A program made the position numbers and the translations under genes. Below the pieces are notes generated by a model. That model worked only from the letters and a program-made list of their open reading frames with translations, was not told the origin of the DNA and made no database searches. A DNA stretch of 64,000 nucleotides from NCBI RefSeq assembly GCF_025985425.1, contig NZ_CP094972.1:1364001-1428000 (forward strand), in the 5' to 3' direction. Below are positions 46,991-55,768 of this stretch, one piece after another. The DNA comes from Entomomonas sp. E2T0. GTDB lineage: Bacteria > Pseudomonadota > Gammaproteobacteria > Pseudomonadales > Pseudomonadaceae. Position 1 is the stretch's first letter; the number at the start of each line of letters is the position of its first letter.

Positions 46991-48175
46991 TTAACGTTCA
47001 ACAGCGATAGCTACACCCATACCGCCACCGATACAAAGGGTAGCTAAACCTTTCTTTTTATTGCTGCGTTGCATTTCGTGAAGTAAAGAAACCAGTACAC
47101 GACAGCCAGAAGCGCCAATTGGGTGACCCAGTGCAATTGCACCACCATTAACATTGATTTTGCTAGTATCCCAACCTAATTCTTTGTTTACAGCAATGGC
47201 TTGAGCAGCAAAAGCTTCATTAGCTTCGACAACGTCAAGGTCTTCGGCTTTCCAACCTGCTTTAGCTAAACATTTTTTAGTTGCTTCTGCTGGGCCGATT
47301 CCCATAATAGCAGGATCAACACCCGCACTTGCATAAGAGGTGACTTTAGCTAATATAGGTAAACCTAGTTCTTTGGCTTTGTCTTCTGTCATTAACATTA
47401 CTGCTGCTGCACCATCATTCAGTGTTGATGAATTACCAGCTGTTACTGTACCGCCATCACGTTTGAAGGCTGGTTTTAAGCGAGTCAATATTTCGATTGT
47501 AGCGCTAGCACGAGGTTGTTCATCTGTGTCAAAAACAACAGCATCACCTCTACGTTGTGGAATATGCACAGGTGTGATTTCATCTTTAAATTTACCAGCA
47601 GCAACTGCAGCAACGGCTTTTTGTTGTGATGCTAACGAGAATTCATCTTGTTCTTGACGGCTAATGTTGTATTTTTCTGCTAAGTTTTCGGCAGTAATAC
47701 CCATATGGTAGTCATTGAATGCATCCCATAAACCATCTTGAATCATTGTATCAATGGTTTTACCAGGTCCCATTCTTAGGCCATTACGTAAGCCTGTTAC
47801 AAGATAAGGGGCCAGACTCATATTCTCCATACCACCCGCAATAATAATTTCAGCATCACCACAACGGATAGCTTGGGTGGCAAGGTGAACAGTTTTAAGT
47901 CCTGAGCCACATACTTTATTAATTGTCATCGCTGGCGTAGTGTAAGGTATACCAGCTTTGATAGATGCTTGACGGGCTGTATTTTGTCCACAACCAGCGG
48001 TAAGAATTTGTCCTAAAATAACCTCACATACTTGTTCAGGTGCTACTTTAGTTTTTTCGAGAAGAGATTTAATAACAGTAACACCCAAATCTACAGCAGA
48101 AACATCTTTTAAAGAGCCTTGAAAGCTTCCTATAGGTGTACGTGTGGCCGCCACAATCACAACATCTTTAGACAT
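46991..48175 (-). CDS. phaA: Acetyl-CoA C-acetyltransferase (beta-ketothiolase)
   Basis: A 394-residue thiolase that condenses two acetyl-CoA to acetoacetyl-CoA for PHB synthesis. The nucleophilic Cys is in [11 protein letters not shown] near residue 88, His in [14 protein letters not shown] and the second Cys in [11 protein letters not shown]. The order phaB-phaA-phaC is read leftward, and its product feeds PhaB. The same enzyme could run in reverse during polymer use. Length is standard. Confidence 0.95.
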   Translation of the reverse strand: MSKDVVIVAATRTPIGSFQGSLKDVSAVDLGVTVIKSLLEKTKVAPEQVCEVILGQILTAGCGQNTARQASIKAGIPYTTPAMTINKVCGSGLKTVHLATQAIRCGDAEIIIAGGMENMSLAPYLVTGLRNGLRMGPGKTIDTMIQDGLWDAFNDYHMGITAENLAEKYNISRQEQDEFSLASQQKAVAAVAAGKFKDEITPVHIPQRRGDAVVFDTDEQPRASATIEILTRLKPAFKRDGGTVTAGNSSTLNDGAAAVMLMTEDKAKELGLPILAKVTSYASAGVDPAIMGIGPAEATKKCLAKAGWKAEDLDVVEANEAFAAQAIAVNKELGWDTSKINVNGGAIALGHPIGASGCRVLVSLLHEMQRSNKKKGLATLCIGGGMGVAIAVER

Positions 48176-48243
48176 ATTGATTTCCTATTTTAGATAAATA
48201 CATTTTAATTAAAATTTGTTGTTAGTAAGAATCGCAACAGCCA

Positions 48244-48984
48244 TTATTGCATATTCATTCCGCCATTTACAGAGAAGTCTGCGCCTGTACAATAAGCACC
48301 ATCATCTGATGCTAGGAATGATACCATCGCAGCAATTTCCTCTGGATTACCTAAACGACCTACAGGGGAACCAGCGACGATTGATTCTAAAACCTCTGGA
48401 CGCATAGCCGCTGTCATTTCAGTTTTAATATAGCCTGGAGAAATAGTATTTACAGTCACTCCTTTACTCGCTACTTCTTTTGCTAGAGCCATGGTAAAAC
48501 CATGTAGACCTGCTTTGGCTGCGGAGTAGTTAGTTTGACCAAATTGACCACGTTGACCATTAATTGAGGAAATATTAATAACACGTCCCCAGCCTTTCTC
48601 TAACATGCCATCAATCACTTGTTTAGTTACATTAAATGCACTATTCAAGTTAGTGTTGATAACCGCATACCATTTTTCAGGTGTTAACTTTTTGAAGGTA
48701 CCATCGCGAGTAATCCCTGCATTATTTACTAATACATCAATACTTTCTATTTGTTCTTTAGCACTTTCAAATGCCGAAGTTACGGAGTTCCAGTCGCTAA
48801 CATCAAAAGCAAGCACCTCGAATTCAAAACCTTGAGATTTTTGCTTGGCTAACCATTCTTCTTTCTTAGTAGAGTTTACAGAGCATCCAACGATAACTCT
48901 AAACCCATCTTTATAAAGACGTTGGCAAATGCTAGTACCAATACCACCCATACCGCCAGTTACTAATGCTATTTTTTTGCTCAT
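48244..48984 (-). CDS. phaB: Acetoacetyl-CoA reductase
   Basis: A 246-residue SDR that reduces acetoacetyl-CoA to (R)-3-hydroxybutyryl-CoA with NADPH. Motifs are ALVTGGMGGIGTSICQRL, DVSDW, NNAGITRDGTF and the Ser-Tyr-Lys (ISSINGQRGQFGQTNYSAAKAG). PGYIKTEM and CTGADFSVNGGMNMQ are typical of PhaB. It is the first gene of the phaB-phaA-phaC run, 68 bases before phaA. Confidence 0.93.
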   Translation of the reverse strand: MSKKIALVTGGMGGIGTSICQRLYKDGFRVIVGCSVNSTKKEEWLAKQKSQGFEFEVLAFDVSDWNSVTSAFESAKEQIESIDVLVNNAGITRDGTFKKLTPEKWYAVINTNLNSAFNVTKQVIDGMLEKGWGRVINISSINGQRGQFGQTNYSAAKAGLHGFTMALAKEVASKGVTVNTISPGYIKTEMTAAMRPEVLESIVAGSPVGRLGNPEEIAAMVSFLASDDGAYCTGADFSVNGGMNMQ

Positions 48985-49200
48985 AATTTACCCTTATTAT
49001 TGTGGTTGACATAGTTATTACTTTTTATAGCTATAGCTAAACACAATCACGGTAAACTATTATTGATCTAATGATGATGATCGGATGGTAATTTATTTAC
49101 TTAATGTATTGTTGATCTGGGATAATAAAAAAACTACCAAAACTCGTGTAACACACTGTGTTTAAGAATTTAAACGATCTTCTTATTGTATAAGAAAACA

Positions 49201-49236
49201 AAAGGAGATGAAAGTACATTTCATCTCCTTTTTATG
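49201..49236. terminator. Terminator after the DUF3141 gene
   Basis: Perfect 13-bp stem AAAGGAGATGAAA/TTTCATCTCCTTT with a 5-base loop and T runs on both strands. It is 9 bases past the stop of the minus-strand gene at 49245. Confidence 0.88.
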
Positions 49237-49244
49237 GCTATTTA

Positions 49245-51743
49245 TTACAAGTTATTTTTTTTTATAGAATTATTAGCTTTTGTTGCTTTTTTAGCGACTT
49301 TAGTAGCAGTTTTGGGCTTTGTGATTTTGCTGGAAACTGTGTCTGCAACAGGTTTTTTAGTTACTTTGGGTTTGGCTTTTTGAGCGGTTGCTGGTTTGGT
49401 AACTGTTTGTTTAGCAGAAGGGGTTACTTTATTTTTAGCAGGTGCAACAGCTTTTTTCACAGGAGCTACTTTTTTTATAGCTGGCACAGATTTAGCAGCT
49501 TCACCTAATAAAATATCATTAATCTTTAACCACAATGCTTGTGTTTTATCGTTAGTTTGAATAAGTGCGGGTTCAGATATTGCGACACTTTCTAACACTT
49601 CTTTACGTACCTCTAGCGAAGGTAGTAAGTTTGTTAAAGTATTTAGGCTTTCCTCAGGTTGTGTAAATACCAGTAAGCTTTGTAGATTAATAATTTCTCT
49701 TAATGCCTTTCTATCTGTTAATGAGTTATAGTTTTTAGTCTCACGGTAGTGTTGCACAAATCCAGCAAGGAAGTCACGATCAACCATGCCCGCTTCATTG
49801 GCAAGTAATAGTAAAATACGTATAGTAGCATCTTGAACATCACCTTGAGTTAGTGAGTTTTCAAGACGATGAGTGAGTTCTTTGCTCTGGTTGACAGTAC
49901 TCTGTTCCAAATAATTGGCTTGCGAGTTAGTTAAGGCATTTAACATGCCATAGACGCTGTAGAAGCACATTTCTTGAGTAGAGTCGCGGGTATCACGATA
50001 AACATCTAATACATTAGTAATATTGTTAGAAAGTGCTTCTTGCCATGCTAATAAAGGATTATCTGCACGTACAGGGCGGCGATTAGCTTTTACTAGTTCA
50101 GCCGCACCAGGCAACCACCACGTCATTGGATTAATACTGCTCCATGCTACTTGGTTGACATGGAAAGGATTAGCATCTCTTAGATATTGAGCCTCAGGTT
50201 CACTGATGAAGAGTCGCATCATTGGACGAATGAGCCATTCATAAAGGTTACTGTTAGTTTCAGAGATGCGGCTTACCAGTGAGAATACTTTTTCATCTTC
50301 TCTACCATCGGTATCGCCTGTTTCTAAATCTTTAATACTACGTGTTTCGAAGATAACCTGATGGTCTATTACATTACCTTGTTTATCTTTAACATCTTTA
50401 ATGATCATTTCAAAGAGTCCAGGTGGTAATGCTTTTACTGCATCTAGAGACGCAATAAGTTGTCGATGTTCACGGCGTGCCACTGTGCCAGACACAAAAA
50501 TACCAAGATGACCAATGCTATGATGTTGTAAGTAGATAATGGTTTTACCTGCTTTCTTTAAATCAAGATCATTTGGATAAACATCAATAATCCAGTTTAA
50601 TGCTTGTTGTGGTGGGGTAATGTTGTCACCTGATGAGCAGAAAACAATGATGGGTGATTCAATGTTGCGGAAAATTTTATTTTGTCCACCTAAACCCGAA
50701 TTGGTTAAACGGTTACCGATAAATAACTCATCAACAATCGCTTCAATTTCTTCACTATTATAAAGTACAGGATTACCCCACCATTGTTCAAAATCTAAGA
50801 AGCGAGAAGGTTCTGTATCTACTTTAGAGTAAAGATTGTAGTATTTACCCCAGAAAGTATTAGCTGGATTTAGGTTCTCAAAATTGGTAACCAACCATGT
50901 GCCATCAAATCGACCATTACCTAAGTCACTAGCCAATCTAGTTCCCCAAGCACCGCCCATTAATCCACCAGCATAACGCATAGGATTACGGCCTGTTACA
51001 CCAGACCAGTAGGCAAGAGGTGCACCATTAATAATGATACCGCCAGGTAGCTCAGGACGTTCAGAGGCTAATAACATGATTGCCCAACCAGCCTGACAGT
51101 TACCAATGATAATAGGTTTGTCATGTTTTGGATGGCGTCTAATCACTTCTTCGATAAAAACAGCCTGCGCTTTAGTAATTGTTTCTAATGTTTGTCCTTT
51201 TACTGGACTATAGCTAAAAGAAATAAAGTAAGTAGGATGACCTGCCCTTAAACTTTCACCAATTTCAGAGTCTTCTTTAAAACCACCAATACCTGCACCA
51301 TGACCACCTCTTGGATCAACAACCACAATAGGTTGTAATTTTTTATTAATAACTTGACCTGGTAGTGGTTTGATTTCTAATAATGAATAGTTGCAGGGTT
51401 CAGGTAAATCTCTACCATTAATTAATACTTCATAATCGAATTTTAATAGTAAAGGACGGTCTTCTGCTTGATAGGTCAGAGTATTATCACCGCGTTGGCG
51501 TAATGTGTCCCAATATAGCGTGAGTCTTTGGGGGATATCTGCTAAGTATTCTCGCCAGTCTTCTAATGTTGGTACTTTTAAAATATCTTTCTGAATAGGC
51601 GTAATATTATCTTCTTGCCACTTGCTAATGGATTCTTGATTAATATCTATATGTAATAAGCTGAGCTTACGTAAACCAGTCAGTAATGAGGTAATAGAGG
51701 ATATTGCCCTTTCTTGCTTTGCAATATAATCATCTTGGCTCAT
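49245..51743 (-). CDS. PhaC-like DUF3141 alpha/beta hydrolase with Lys/Ala/Pro-rich tail
   Basis: An 832-residue protein of the DUF3141 family. An alpha/beta hydrolase core has a candidate Cys nucleophile in IIGNCQAGWAIM near residue 216. A candidate Asp lies in CSSGDNITPPQQALNW near 373 and His in HHSIGHLGIFVSG near 410. This parallels the Cys-Asp-His triad of PhaC in the next operon. The last roughly 84 residues are rich in Lys, Ala, Pro, Thr and Val (for example KKVAPVKKAVAPAKNK), like the histone-like tails of PhaF/AlgP. ATG at 51743 has GGGAGA about 8 bases upstream and is preferred to ATG at 51758. Function unproven; a granule-bound enzyme is plausible. Confidence 0.8.
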   Translation of the reverse strand: MSQDDYIAKQERAISSITSLLTGLRKLSLLHIDINQESISKWQEDNITPIQKDILKVPTLEDWREYLADIPQRLTLYWDTLRQRGDNTLTYQAEDRPLLLKFDYEVLINGRDLPEPCNYSLLEIKPLPGQVINKKLQPIVVVDPRGGHGAGIGGFKEDSEIGESLRAGHPTYFISFSYSPVKGQTLETITKAQAVFIEEVIRRHPKHDKPIIIGNCQAGWAIMLLASERPELPGGIIINGAPLAYWSGVTGRNPMRYAGGLMGGAWGTRLASDLGNGRFDGTWLVTNFENLNPANTFWGKYYNLYSKVDTEPSRFLDFEQWWGNPVLYNSEEIEAIVDELFIGNRLTNSGLGGQNKIFRNIESPIIVFCSSGDNITPPQQALNWIIDVYPNDLDLKKAGKTIIYLQHHSIGHLGIFVSGTVARREHRQLIASLDAVKALPPGLFEMIIKDVKDKQGNVIDHQVIFETRSIKDLETGDTDGREDEKVFSLVSRISETNSNLYEWLIRPMMRLFISEPEAQYLRDANPFHVNQVAWSSINPMTWWLPGAAELVKANRRPVRADNPLLAWQEALSNNITNVLDVYRDTRDSTQEMCFYSVYGMLNALTNSQANYLEQSTVNQSKELTHRLENSLTQGDVQDATIRILLLLANEAGMVDRDFLAGFVQHYRETKNYNSLTDRKALREIINLQSLLVFTQPEESLNTLTNLLPSLEVRKEVLESVAISEPALIQTNDKTQALWLKINDILLGEAAKSVPAIKKVAPVKKAVAPAKNKVTPSAKQTVTKPATAQKAKPKVTKKPVADTVSSKITKPKTATKVAKKATKANNSIKKNNL

Positions 51744-52027
51744 ACTAAAATCTCCCATTGTGAGGTGGCAAAATATGGACTTTTTGATAAAATACCATTA
51801 ACTTAATATCTTACTAATTCAGGTTAATATAGCATTTTTATAAAAAAATCAAAAACAAATAGTATTAGATAATATATTGTATTAAATTCTATTGTGCAGT
51901 GCAAAAATAATACTTGCAAAAATATTTTAATTAGCTAAAAATATGTACATCTGTTAAGAAAAGTTGTAGATGTACCAATATATAAATTGTAATGTCTAAT
52001 TAATATAAAATTTCGGAGAGTTTAATC

Positions 52028-52588
52028 ATGGCAACGTTTAATACTGATAAGTTACAAGATATTCAAGCTAAAAACCTTGATCTATTAAAAGAATTAAGTG
52101 ATAAAGTATTTGAAGGTGTTGAGCAATTAACACAACTTCAATTAAAAACATTAAAAGCTTCTTCTGAAGAAAGCTTTGATAATTTCCGTAAGCTATTAAC
52201 TGTACGTGACCCACAATCATTTGCTAGCTTACAAGCTTCTTTATCACAACCTGCTGCACAAGCTGAGCGTATTTTAGAGTTCAATCGTCAAGTATATGAT
52301 TTAATTTCTAAAACTCAAGCTAGTATCAGTAAATTAACTGAAAATCAAGTAAGTCAAGGTGGTAAACAAGTTCAAGAGCTTGTTGAAAACATTGTAAAAA
52401 ATGCACCTGCTGGTTCTGAACCTGTGGTTTCTGTATTAAAATCAGCTTTAGAAGGTGCTGGTACAGCTTATGAAAGCTTACAAAAAGCAGCTAAAAAAGT
52501 AGCTGAAATGACAGAAAACAATATCAATGCGGCAACAGTAGCAGCTGATAAAGCAACTAAAGCAGCGACCAGCCGTAAAGCAAGCTAA
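52028..52588 (+). CDS. phaP: Phasin family PHA granule-associated protein
   Basis: A 186-residue amphipathic helical protein of the phasin family, coating PHB granules. The core (LQDIQAKNLDLLKELSDKVFEG, QLTQLQLKTLKASSEESFDNFRKLL, LTVRDPQSFASLQASLS and ERILEFNRQVYDL) is typical. The Ala/Lys-rich C-terminus (AATVAADKATKAA) is less marked than in PhaF. CGGAGAG lies 8 bases before the ATG. It is divergent from the DUF3141 gene and convergent with phaR, a likely repressor of phaP when polymer is absent. Confidence 0.9.
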   Translation: MATFNTDKLQDIQAKNLDLLKELSDKVFEGVEQLTQLQLKTLKASSEESFDNFRKLLTVRDPQSFASLQASLSQPAAQAERILEFNRQVYDLISKTQASISKLTENQVSQGGKQVQELVENIVKNAPAGSEPVVSVLKSALEGAGTAYESLQKAAKKVAEMTENNINAATVAADKATKAATSRKAS

Positions 52589-52606
52589 TTAGCTGTTAGA
52601 AATAAC

Positions 52607-52640
52607 AAGGGGGAGAATATTAATTCTCCTCCTTTTTTTT
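52607..52640 (+). terminator. Terminator after phaP, overlapping the phaR stop
   Basis: Stem GGGGGAGAAT/ATTCTCCTCC (one mismatch at the end) with a 4-base ATTA loop and eight T. It serves phaP, 18 bases past its stop. The right arm covers the last codons of phaR (stop at 52620). Confidence 0.9.
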
Positions 52641-53144
52641 GCTTTGATTAAATGGGGTAGGGAAGTTAGGGAATAGACCAAACATATTTTGGGTATTCAT
52701 ATAAAGTTGTTTGGTACGCTCTAAATATTCTTGCATTACTTTCTGCATAACAGGCATTTGGCTAGACATAAAATCTGTCCAAGCTTCCGTGGACGGCATT
52801 CCTGATTGTTTCTGAATTTCCATAACGGATTCTAATGTTTTTTCGAGGTAGCTACCCAGCATGCCTTGGAAAGGGCCATAAAAACGAATAATATTTTTTA
52901 GTGCCTGACTAGAAAAAATAGGATCACCATCAGTTTCTGCATCTTGAATAATTTGGAGTAAGATACTTCTTGTTATATCTTCTCCTGATTTTGCTTCTAC
53001 TACTTGGAAAGGAATCTCTTCAATTACATAGTTACGAATATCTTGTAATGTAATATGCGTGCTTGTATGGCTGTCATATAAGCGACGGTTAGCATATTTT
53101 TTGATTAAATGGATAGTGGATGTATCAGACATTAAACTGCTCAT
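52620..53144 (-). CDS. phaR: Polyhydroxyalkanoate synthesis repressor PhaR
   Basis: A 174-residue regulator. The N-terminal PHB/PHA accumulation regulator DNA-binding domain begins at IHLIKKYANRRLYDSHTSTHITLQDIRNYV. The downstream ITRSILLQIIQDAETDG and QALKNIIRFYGPFQGMLGSYLEKTLE form the second conserved region. PhaR binds both PHB and the phaP promoter in related systems, releasing phaP when polymer accumulates. Start is uncertain between ATG at 53144 and 53132; neither has a strong ribosome binding site. The C-terminus ends NQSKKKEEN. Confidence 0.9.
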   Translation of the reverse strand: MSSLMSDTSTIHLIKKYANRRLYDSHTSTHITLQDIRNYVIEEIPFQVVEAKSGEDITRSILLQIIQDAETDGDPIFSSQALKNIIRFYGPFQGMLGSYLEKTLESVMEIQKQSGMPSTEAWTDFMSSQMPVMQKVMQEYLERTKQLYMNTQNMFGLFPNFPTPFNQSKKKEEN

Positions 53145-53286
53145 TTATAGTAAAAAATTAATCGTGTTTATTATACAACAGTAACTCATTTATCCTTTCA
53201 TTATTTATAAATTAATATCTTATAAAGTTTTGTTTAGGCTTAATTAGATATTTTAGTTTCTATGAAAATAATCAGGAGTAAATTCA

Positions 53287-53552
53287 ATGAGATTAAAAGA
53301 TAAGATAGCTTAGGTGTTACTTATGTTGCAAAAGGTATACGCATTAATACAGTATATTCGAGATATGTGAGCAGCCATATTTTGGATTATATGATACCAG
53401 AAGTAAAACTAGATTTAATTAAGCGACATTCAATAGGATGTTTAGCTAAATCAGAGGAAATTGCAAAGGTTGTAATATTTTTAGCATCAAATGATGTTAG
53501 TTTTATAGTAGGTACTGGTTTACTAGTAGATGGTGGTTATACGGTGCAATAA
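53287..53552 (+). pseudogene. Internally deleted short-chain dehydrogenase remnant
   Basis: An SDR start (MRLKDKIA, ATG 53287, AGGAG at 53274-53278) runs into TAG after eight codons. From 53313 another frame gives the C-terminal part of an SDR, VTYVAKGIRINTVYSRYV, then EEIAKVVIFLASNDVSFIVGTGLLVDGGYTVQ to the stop at 53552. Most of a 250-residue SDR, including NNAG and the Ser-Tyr-Lys site, is absent, and the two ends are in different frames. So roughly 160 residues were lost by deletion. The kept ribosome binding site suggests a fairly recent event. A GTG at 53367 leaves a 61-codon frame, but nothing suggests that it is functional. Confidence 0.8.
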
Positions 53553-53612
53553 GTAGTATTCTTTTCGCTAAGTAAGACTATAATTTTCATTTTATGTGAT
53601 AAGGAGTTTTTG

Positions 53613-53990
53613 ATGGATAAGTATGTGGTAGGAGAGGTTTGGTTATATCAACAGCGGGAGGAAGAGGAAAACTCTACAGTGGTTATCAATAAGATTGAGC
53701 TTGGTAGCGATCAATTGCCTATTTATCACATTACTATCCGTGATGTTAAAATTGCTAATCCAAATAGTCCAACAGGTTTTACAGATAAGATCGGACATGC
53801 ACCTGTTTCTGTAGAAACATTAGAGCGAAGTTTAACAACAAAGATTGCTAATGAAGAAGTTGATAGTGACTATTTAGAAGGATATGAGGCTTGGTATAAA
53901 GCTCATGTGGCAGGAGAGGCTGGTGTTTTTACTAATACTGTGGCTGAAATTGTGAGCTATATTGAGCAAGTGATAAACTCTCAACAGTAG
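53613..53990 (+). CDS. Hypothetical protein
   Basis: A 125-residue acidic soluble protein (MDKYVVGEVWLYQQREEEENSTVVINKIE, then GSDQLPIYHITIRDVKI). It has no signal peptide or membrane segment. The beta-rich first half is followed by a Glu-rich helical C-terminus (ANEEVDSDYLEGYEAWYKAH). TTG at 53610 could open it, but ATG at 53613 has AAGGAG 6 bases upstream (53601-53606). I do not recognise a named family. It lies between the SDR pseudogene and ppiB. Confidence 0.7.
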   Translation: MDKYVVGEVWLYQQREEEENSTVVINKIELGSDQLPIYHITIRDVKIANPNSPTGFTDKIGHAPVSVETLERSLTTKIANEEVDSDYLEGYEAWYKAHVAGEAGVFTNTVAEIVSYIEQVINSQQ

Positions 53991-54016
53991 GATTATTTAA
54001 GGTAAAGGGATATAAC

Positions 54017-54130
54017 ATGGGTAAAAAATATAAAACTATTATTATTTTATTAGTTATGCTGTTGATACCTATTCCTCGTTGTGCTGTAGCTAATACGATA
54101 ACAATAGATACAAAAGTAATGATGAGTTAA
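54017..54130 (+). CDS. Possible 37-residue peptide with signal-like start
   Basis: ATG at 54017 with AAAGGG about 8 bases upstream. The peptide MGKKYKTIIILLVMLLIPIP continues as RCAVANTITIDTKVMMS, with a basic start and a hydrophobic core like a signal peptide. A site such as CAVA-N is possible. The mature part would be only about 12 residues, so it may be the broken start of a former secreted protein. Ribosome binding site and composition are the only support. Confidence 0.35.
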   Translation: MGKKYKTIIILLVMLLIPIPRCAVANTITIDTKVMMS

Positions 54131-54245
54131 TCTAATTAGAAATTTTAACTTATGTTACTATATTTTAATGCATTTAATTATGCGTAAAAGATATTTAATG
54201 GTATTCTTAAAAACTTCTATTGACATTTTATAAGACTAATTGACT

Positions 54246-54743
54246 ATGATTAAATTACATACAAACCATGGCGTAATAACATTAAAACTTGATGTTGAGA
54301 AAGCTCCAGAAACCACTGCTAATTTTGAAAAATATGTAAAAGATGGTCATTATAATGGCACTATTTTTCACCGTGTAATTAATAATTTTATGATTCAAGG
54401 CGGTGGTTTTGAGCCAGGAATGAGCCAGAAAGAAACCAATGCACCTATTAAGAATGAAGCTAATAATGGTCTTTCTAACAAGCGTGGCACTATTGCTATG
54501 GCTCGTACTATGGACCCTCATTCAGCTAGCGCACAATTTTTTATTAATGTAAAAGATAATACGTTCTTAGACCATACTGCTCCTACAGCACAAGGTTGGG
54601 GTTATGCTGTGTTTGGTGAAGTAGTAGATGGTATGGATGTAGTAGATAAGATTCGTGATGTTGCAACAACATCGAAAGCAGGTCATCAAGATGTTCCTGT
54701 AGAAGATGTAATCATCGAGAAAGCAGAGGTTGTAGCAGACTAA
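54246..54743 (+). CDS. ppiB: Peptidyl-prolyl cis-trans isomerase B (cytoplasmic cyclophilin)
   Basis: A 165-residue cyclophilin that speeds proline isomerisation. Motifs are [58 protein letters not shown] and [18 protein letters not shown]. Catalytic Arg (FHRVI), Phe and Gln are present. The longer frame opens with TTG at 54240, but ATG at 54246 gives the usual start. lpxH follows within 8 bases, as in Pseudomonas. Confidence 0.95.
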   Translation: MIKLHTNHGVITLKLDVEKAPETTANFEKYVKDGHYNGTIFHRVINNFMIQGGGFEPGMSQKETNAPIKNEANNGLSNKRGTIAMARTMDPHSASAQFFINVKDNTFLDHTAPTAQGWGYAVFGEVVDGMDVVDKIRDVATTSKAGHQDVPVEDVIIEKAEVVAD

Positions 54744-54751
54744 GCAAGTAA

Positions 54752-55471
54752 ATGAGCATTTTACTGATCGCTGATTTACATTTAAATGAAGAACGCCCAG
54801 ATATTACTGAGGCGTTCTTGTCTTTTTTGCACAATAAAACAAAGGATTGTGAAGCATTATACATCTTAGGTGATTTTTTTCATGTATGGATAGGTGATGA
54901 TGCTATGGGAGAGTTTGAACATACTATTGCCCGTCAACTAAAAAAATTAACTGAGCAGGGCATTAAAATCTATTTGATGCACGGTAATCGAGATTTTGCA
55001 ATTGGTAAAACCTTTTGTAAATTAGCAGGTTGTACATTACTGAAAGATCCAACATTAACTTCTTTTTATGGTACACCTGTATTACTTTCACATGGCGATA
55101 TTCTTTGTACTAAAGACATTGACTATCAGAAAAAACGGCGTTTTTATCGAAACCCGCTTATTTTATTCCTATTGCGGTTATTATCCCTTAAAAAAAGAAA
55201 ACAATTAGCTGCAAAACTACGTGCAGAAAGTAAAATGAAGAAAGGGATTAAATCAGCTGATATTATGGATGTTACTCCAGAAGAAGTTGTTAAGTTATTA
55301 GAAAAATATAAGGTACAACTATTGGTTCATGGACATACCCATCGACCAGCTATTCATCAATTGATAGCAAACCAACAGCATGCAAAAAGAATAGTATTGG
55401 GTGATTGGGAGCCTAATGGTAAAGTGCTAAGGGTCACTTCTGAAGGCATGAGTTTAGAACCAGCTAATTAA
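54752..55471 (+). CDS. lpxH: UDP-2,3-diacylglucosamine diphosphatase
   Basis: A 239-residue Mn-dependent phosphoesterase that makes lipid X in lipid A biosynthesis, at the inner face of the membrane. Metal-binding motifs occur in order: IADLHLNEERPD, LGDFFHVWIGDDA, MHGNRDFAIG, LLSHGDILCT and HGHTHRPA. Length matches E. coli LpxH (240). It is the second gene of ppiB-lpxH. Confidence 0.95.
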   Translation: MSILLIADLHLNEERPDITEAFLSFLHNKTKDCEALYILGDFFHVWIGDDAMGEFEHTIARQLKKLTEQGIKIYLMHGNRDFAIGKTFCKLAGCTLLKDPTLTSFYGTPVLLSHGDILCTKDIDYQKKRRFYRNPLILFLLRLLSLKKRKQLAAKLRAESKMKKGIKSADIMDVTPEEVVKLLEKYKVQLLVHGHTHRPAIHQLIANQQHAKRIVLGDWEPNGKVLRVTSEGMSLEPAN

Positions 55472-55768
55472 ACATTACATTCAACAATAAGTCCTTGATT
55501 TTTCATTTCGATTGAAAACATTTAACTCTCTAAAAATTAAAATTTCTGTTTTTAAATTTTTGTCACAAAATACATACAAAACACGAACAAAAATAATTTC
55601 CATTTTTTATAAAATAATTATCAATTAATATTGATTAATAATCATAATTTAGGGGATATGTTATTAATTATAAAGATATTATTTGCTGTTAGAAAATATT
55701 ATTCTTTAATAATTCCTTAATGATGTTTTGTTTTACTAACTTAAACAAATAGCAGGGATGAAATAATA

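Noticed and set aside
53367-53552. A separate 61-residue protein starting with GTG
   Set aside because: It is the C-terminal part of an SDR continuous with upstream codons in the same frame and has no ribosome binding site, so it belongs to the pseudogene.
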